From NCBI GenBank assembly GCA_030267565.1, contig BRXU01000001.1:5084001-5148000 (forward strand): a DNA stretch of 64,000 bases, written 5' to 3'. A program made the translations under genes and the position numbers. Below, in pieces: positions 58,676 to 64,000 of the stretch; within the stretch, counting starts at the first letter, position 1; every line of letters begins with the position of its first letter. Source of the stretch: Pleodorina starrii (taxonomy: Eukaryota; Chlorophyta; Chlorophyceae; Chlamydomonadales; Volvocaceae). The notes beneath the pieces are model-generated. The model worked only from the letters and a program-made list of their open reading frames with translations, did not search any database and had not been told where the DNA came from.

Positions 58676-60646
58676 CGTTTATAGTTCTGCTACTATAGGC
58701 ACCAGGTACCAAGCGGACCAAGCGGGCCTGCCCGTCAAGCGCCAAATAGGGCCTGCAGTCAGGAAACGCAGAGCGTCAGAACGACTGTTGCTACCACGTA
58801 CTGCTTAGAATTATGATGTAGAGAGTAGCGTGTTTCGACGCTCACCTGCCGCGGCCGAGCCGCCGATTATCGTTGTGAAGTTGGGATCTCCGCGCTCCTG
58901 AGCTCCGAAAGCTCCGTGTCTGCTCTAGGCGGTCTTAGACCCCACAGCTAGTTGCCAAAGCGCGCATGCCTTCTGCAACGGGGGTTGGGCGCAAGATGCA
59001 CAGGTTGGGGCGCCGCAGCACCTCGCAGATGTTCCCACAACAGCCGCCAGAACTTTACGATGACGGCGTCTGGCAATTCAAAGGATGAGGTTTACAGAAA
59101 CGTTCAAAGCGAAATGGCAAAAACTATCTGCGGTACGATTTGTACGAATCCCCAACTTGCTGGCAGGCTGGCTTCAGCCTCCTCGCTCGGCCAGATGACC
59201 TCGCCCACCCTGATAGGTGGGCGTAAGCCTGGGCCTTCGCACTCCTCACATGCAGTCTAGCAACGTTTTTTGAGCCGCTCCTTCCGTTCCCTCGATACTT
59301 ACCTAATTCGACCTCCATCGCGCGTCGTACTGTGGCGGTGCCGACAGCGGCTGTTGTGTTGGGGAGAGCTGTGGAAAAAAGCGCCGGAGGATTGCGGGGA
59401 GCATGGAATGGTGACGGTTGGTGGGGAAGCTGGTGAAGGGCGAAGTGTGGCACACAAAACGCGTGATCGTGATTAGCGGTCTGCGGAGCGCACGGGGACG
59501 AAATCTTAAGCCAGGGGAGCCTGTCTTCCCTGTCTTGTGCGGTAAAGGAGCCCGGCGTCGGCGACGGGTCGAGGTTCTGGCCCCGATGACCCGTCTCCGG
59601 TTGCCAACCGTCGGACTGAGCGGGGCTACGGCCGCGCCGTTTGGACGTGGTCGCGCGTCCGGGCGAAGGGAAGGGATAAGGTACTGACCCGGTGGGGCGG
59701 AGCCGCGGGGTCTGCGGGGTGGTAGTGACACCGGGGTTGGGCGAGCGTAGCGAGAGCCGAAAAAGGACAGAACAGGGTGGGGCCCTCGGCGCGGCCCGAG
59801 GACGCTTAGGGCTGGCGCAACCAGCCAGACAAGGCATCTCGAGGAAAAAAGTGCCGTAAAGTGAACTGCAGTGTCGCGATTCCGAGAGCTGCAGTGTTTC
59901 TTAATGATAAGCATGAGGTCGCCTAGACCTTGAAGGTCCAGGGATGCCTTCTGACGAGGTGATGTAAGATGGGTGTTAAATGTGACCCATACATTTAGCA
60001 CGAGCCAGACAGGTTGCATGTCGGCGGCTTTCAGGCGCGGCTGTCACCCTCGTCTCGGGCACGCATGGGGTCTTGGGCAACCCTCGAAGAAACCCATTTA
60101 CAATGTCCTGGCGACTGCGAAACGTCCACACCGGTCACGATCTTCACATGGACAGCATGTGCATGCACAGTTCTTCCCCCTTGCTGACCATTCACGCGAT
60201 CCGCTCCCATGTCACCCCTTCAACGAATCACGCGCACGAATCCACCGCAACGTTAAGCCCGCCGAATAGTGTCAAACCCGAGTACATGCATACGCTCGTC
60301 AGGAAACAGGAATTATCGTTAGTAGGCTGTAGCCCGGTTCGTTAAATTAAATTCACAGTCAGCGCATGAAAACTGCAGTCAGTGTACGGTCATACCATGT
60401 GCAATCTCCCCCTTCATGGCCAAGAATACTCTTATCAGCTGATCTTCTACCATGCAGCAGACGGGGAATCAAGGTCCGCAGCTGGCCATAACAAGCAACC
60501 AGACGCTGTCCTCGAAAACACCACCACCAGTGAATAAAGAATCCGGGCTAAAACGCTGTACGATTGCGCACAGGAGGGACCCCAACCCTCGAGCCTGAGT
60601 CTCCGTTCCCCAAATACTAGACAGGTCAGCGTGCCCAACAGTGCAG
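58676..60646. other. Intergenic region between two minus-strand genes
   Basis: 2 kb holding the promoter of the RS-rich gene (left) and the 3' flank of the DUF4378-type gene (right). Several frames of up to 238 aa on the minus strand (59303-60019) are Pro/Arg-rich with no motif and no plausible splice pattern, and I treat them as chance. Confidence 0.45.
60098..60102 (-). terminator. Candidate polyadenylation signal TGTAA
   Basis: TGTAA on the minus strand, the polyadenylation signal typical of volvocine algae, lies 545 bp downstream of the stop at 60647. It is the first one downstream that I noticed. Confidence 0.35.
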
Positions 60647-63600
60647 CTACGGCGCCAGGGCGTCCAGGCGCCGCCGCCCGCCGGCCGGCATGCTGCCGCG
60701 AGCGGACGCCGCGGGCGCCAGGAGCTGCTCGAGGTCCGCCAGTTCCCGCGCCGTGTCCTCCACCAGGTCTGCCCAAACCAGGTCCGCCACCTCGCGCTGC
60801 ACCTCGGCCTCCTCCAGCGCGAGATCGCCCCGTGCCCGCTCGTCCTCCTGCGCGTCCATGGCCAGCACCTGCAGAGGGGCACGGGGATCACCGACACGAC
60901 GTCGTACTTTCGCGTTACGGTTACAGAGCCCTGACTCGTTGCGATAACAGTGACTTGAGACACAGCAGAGGCCAGGCAGCGCCAAACTGGGCATCCGGCA
61001 TCAAAAGTCGCGCCCGATAAGACACACTGAAGCATCAAGAGCAGGAGGCACGCTGTGATGATGCCATTGGTGCTCACTGACTGCCATTTAAGCACCTGGC
61101 GACAGCATCGGGTGACCCAGCGCCGGCCGGACGACGCGGCTTACCTTGTCCGTCTCGGCCGGGTCGCGCATGCGCATGGCCGCCCACGCGCTCAGCTGCT
61201 GCTGCACCTGCTTCGCCATCTCCGCGGGGCTGGGAAGCGGCTTGACGATGCGGTTCTGGCGTAACCAGGGCTGGCTCTGCAGTGCGGCCAAGCCAAAAGG
61301 AAATTTCGTTGGTCCCGGTCACAGTGCTCTGCAGGCAGCGTGCCATGTGCAACACTCCTCTGGGAGAAACACCAGCAACAGTAAGGCGAACGCACCTCGA
61401 TGCGGTTCGCTGCGCGGTAGATGGCGAGCAGCGCCTCGTTGATCGCATCATAGACCATCTTGTTGTGGATGTGTTGCGCCTCGCTGGCGTTCATGAGCCG
61501 CCGCTCCTGGTCCAAGAAGCCCTCCAGACTCAGCGGCTCCGCCCCAGGCACCAGGAACTGCACGGAGCGGGGCGGTCAACCGTACAGTGAACAAAGGCAG
61601 CGTGCTGTTGAGGCAGAGCCTCAGGATGGTAGCCGCGTCCGCGGGGCGCTGACAGGCTGTTGCCGATTATTGTGCGTTCACGAATGGGTAAAACGCAGGG
61701 AGCAGGGGTTGTAAACGGAGTTGTTGAGCGCGGGCAGTCCTACAGCAAGGCAAGTCTGGCCCAAGGCGCCCGAGACTGCATTTCGTAAATACCGAACTAC
61801 GCAGGATGCCGACGCACCGAGGGACCCGGTGTCACGCCTGGTCCATGTCACGCCTAGGGTCTTAAGAGAGCGAAGAACCTCACCTCTGGCCTGTTTTCCA
61901 TGAACTGCTCCAACACCTGGCCAGCGTACTCCTCCACAGCCGCGGTGCCCGTGGCCACAGCAGGCGCGTTCTCGCGCTCGATTGCCGCTTGGTCCATCTG
62001 GGGCCGTTCCGAACGTTTGCGCTTCAGCAGGGCCCAAACACAAGAGGCGGGGACCGTCCGCCAACCGCAGGTCTACTGTACATCAAGCGATTAGAAATAT
62101 CCATTGTACTAGTTTGCCCGTAGCGCAAAAACCCGTAGAGTGGGAGGCGTGCGATTACGCCACAAAGCCAGAAAGCGTTTGGACCAACCTCGGGCGCGAT
62201 CAGTCCGGACACATCAGGTTGCCAGTCCTCATCCAGATCAGTGCCGCCCCACCTGCGCATCCAAATGACAGACCAAAGGCAGCGTCCTAATCAGCACTTT
62301 CGGCCCCATACGGTCAAGGGAGACCTCGCCCTCGCCCCGATTCCCTGTGCGGGCCCGCCACGGCGCTAGTATGTAGGAAGTAGGCAAGAAACCAAGGTGT
62401 GGGACGCGCGTGTCACCCCAGCCCCAGTCCGCGACGTACCCAAGATCCTCGTCACTGTTGAGGCCCACGCCGCTGTCGCCCAACGTCTCGTCGGGAACGC
62501 TTCCCGACAAGGCCAGGTCACGGTCGGAGCGCTCGGGTCCGAGGGCTGGCGTGCCAGATGACGGGTCGGAGGGCTTGGATGCACCCGGCCCGTAGGAGCG
62601 CCTAGGCGAGCCCAGCGACCCGCTGTCGCTGGGGATAGGGCTGGGCAGGTCCAGGGCTGCACCTGCAGAGCGCATGCGCCAGCACAGGAGCCGGGTGTGG
62701 GCAACGGCGTGCTGATATCGACAGGCTTTTTCAGCACGCGGCGAGAGTTCTTGCGGGACTGCCGGCCATTTGACGCTGCCTTGGTGTCTGATGCCCTTCG
62801 GTATGATTTCGCGCTCATCGTGCTTATGCCGGTGAAGCACCAATCGTTCAATAGTCAAGAGATTCTCACAGTCTCCTTTCACCAACTAAATATTGGTTGA
62901 ACCCTCCCGAGGCTCGGGAAAGACAGCTACCACACCGCACCTGAGTCCGTGCCAGCGCCGTCCGCGTCCAGTTCGATGTCGCCTTCAAGGTCGTCCATGC
63001 TCATGCTGATGGACGCCTCCCCGCCCGTCGACACGCGAGAATCCTCAGCTGCCGGGGTGGAGACTACAGCATCGTCCTGCGCCAAGAGTCAACGCGCACA
63101 TGTAAGACATGGCAGTGAGTGCGACAGGAAGCAGCAAGTAGAATCTCTCTAGGGGATGCAGGTGCGGTCAGCCGGCTGCTGCGGTTGGCCGCAGTAACGC
63201 ACGACGTATCAGCGCGCGCCGGGTGGCCCACCTGGGTGCCGAGCGCTGGAAGACTGCGCTCGGTCTGGGCCCCTGAGGCCGCGGCGACGGACGCCGCATG
63301 GGAAGGCGACCCACCCCGCCCTGTGGCGCCCACCATTACCTCGACCGCATCCGCCACCAGCTCCTGTGCACGCAACGAGCGGGGCCAGCAGGCGCTCCTC
63401 AGATCCAGCGAAGGTTCAAGTGCCGCCCATCCTTCGAAAGCTTGCCCAATCATGCCTAACGGTTCCCGGGGATGTCCATGCACACCATGGCTGGGCAACT
63501 TTCGATGAAGCGCAGTTCATGGTGCATCCCGCCAAGGACGGGGAAGATACAACGCCGACAAGATGCGGCGGGCCCTAGAGTCTCAGGAAAGAGCCGGCAC

Positions 63601-63916
63601 ATACCTTGACCGTCAGATCCGTGATTTCGTCCACAACGTGGTCACGCGTAGGCTCGGCCGTTGGCTCTGGCGGCGCAGCCTTTGCCTGCGCCTCTTGGGC
63701 TTCCGCGGTCGCTGCGGCGTCTTGTGGCGATGCGATTACGGTGGCGGCAGGCTGAGTTCCGGCTGGTGATGGGCGCGCCGGGCTGCTGGGCGTGTTCACG
63801 TCCTGCTCCAGGGCGTCAGAGTCAGGCGCCCAGTCCTTCGACTGGTACGGCGACACGAGGCGCGACCGGGAGCGCGACGCAGCCAGCATCTCCTCAATCT
63901 CCGACTCGAAGTCGCC
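60647..63916 (-). CDS. DUF4378/TRM-like protein, 5' end outside window
   Basis: Nine exons in view: 63916-63605, 63363-63232, 63064-62941, 62662-62440, 62252-62189, 61997-61884, 61557-61396, 61276-61145, 60868-60647, giving 494 aa. The first begins at an acceptor, so the gene continues beyond the right edge. The N-terminal part is Ser/Pro/Asp-rich and probably disordered. The C-terminal part shows ENAPAVATGTAAVEEYAGQV, the DUF4378-like core (HNKMVYDAINEALLAIYR) and the end motif DLVWADLVEDTARELADLE. These resemble the C-terminal signatures of plant TON1-recruiting-motif/LONGIFOLIA proteins, which act on cortical microtubules; the link is by motif only. The third exon start at 63064 is chosen because an upstream acceptor would leave a TAG in frame. 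Confidence 0.72.
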
Positions 63917-64000
63917 CTGCAGTGGGGCGAGGGCGGGGGCGGCACAGTGAGAGGTGTTGCTTTGCATACGGCACACGGCAACCACATCCACATCATTACG

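Noticed and set aside
59303..60019. 238-aa minus-strand frame
   Set aside because: Pro/Arg-rich, no motif or splice logic, lies between two well-defined genes.
63065..63077. Exon start at 63077 in the DUF4378-type gene
   Set aside because: That acceptor leaves an in-frame TAG before the acidic segment; the acceptor just after it (exon start 63064) keeps phase.

Overview
The window looks like nuclear DNA of a volvocine green alga (Chlamydomonas/Volvox relatives). It is GC-rich, with many short GT-AG introns, long Gly/Ala/Gln/Ser low-complexity runs inside proteins, abundant microsatellites, a short run of the algal telomere unit TTTTAGGG inside an intron, and a Ty1/copia element of the type known as Osser in Volvox. 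The species is not resolved. No rRNA, CRISPR array or clear tRNA gene was seen.

Layout. 1-298 is a GT/AC-rich microsatellite. 1164-4856 (minus) is a seven-exon mitochondrial carrier with a very large low-complexity insert. It is divergent, across a 667-bp gap, from 5524-14371 (plus), a thirteen-exon IQ-motif protein. 14372-19155 holds no gene I can defend. 19156-23453 (plus) is a nine-exon Ser/Thr kinase. 23454-25680 is simple repeats and unassigned DNA. 25681-34126 is a nested transposon block: two copies of a 391-bp inverted-repeat element in opposite orientation, one split by a 5392-bp insertion that carries an intact copia polyprotein and is flanked by a 5-bp duplication (CTAGC). 34127-37234 is unassigned.

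The right half holds four genes, all on the minus strand: a ten-exon, about 2385-aa SBP-domain transcription factor (37235-47058); a ten-exon class I histone deacetylase (50432-54166); a six-exon RS-rich splicing factor-like protein combining a filamin repeat with an RRM (55184-58675); and the 3' part of a gene for a DUF4378/TRM-like protein that runs off the right edge (60647-63916).

Functionally the right half groups nuclear regulators (DNA binding, deacetylation, splicing), but nothing shows that they act as a unit. Gene models were built by hand: every junction was chosen so that GT-AG (once GC-AG) sites and codon phase agree and conserved motifs run across the splice. Start codons and exons outside conserved domains are less certain. 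The strongest new observations are the nested insertion with its own empty-site copy in the same window, the palindromic ends of that insertion, (TGGG)n arrays that begin exactly at 5' splice sites in three unrelated genes, and the unusual domain insertions and fusions.
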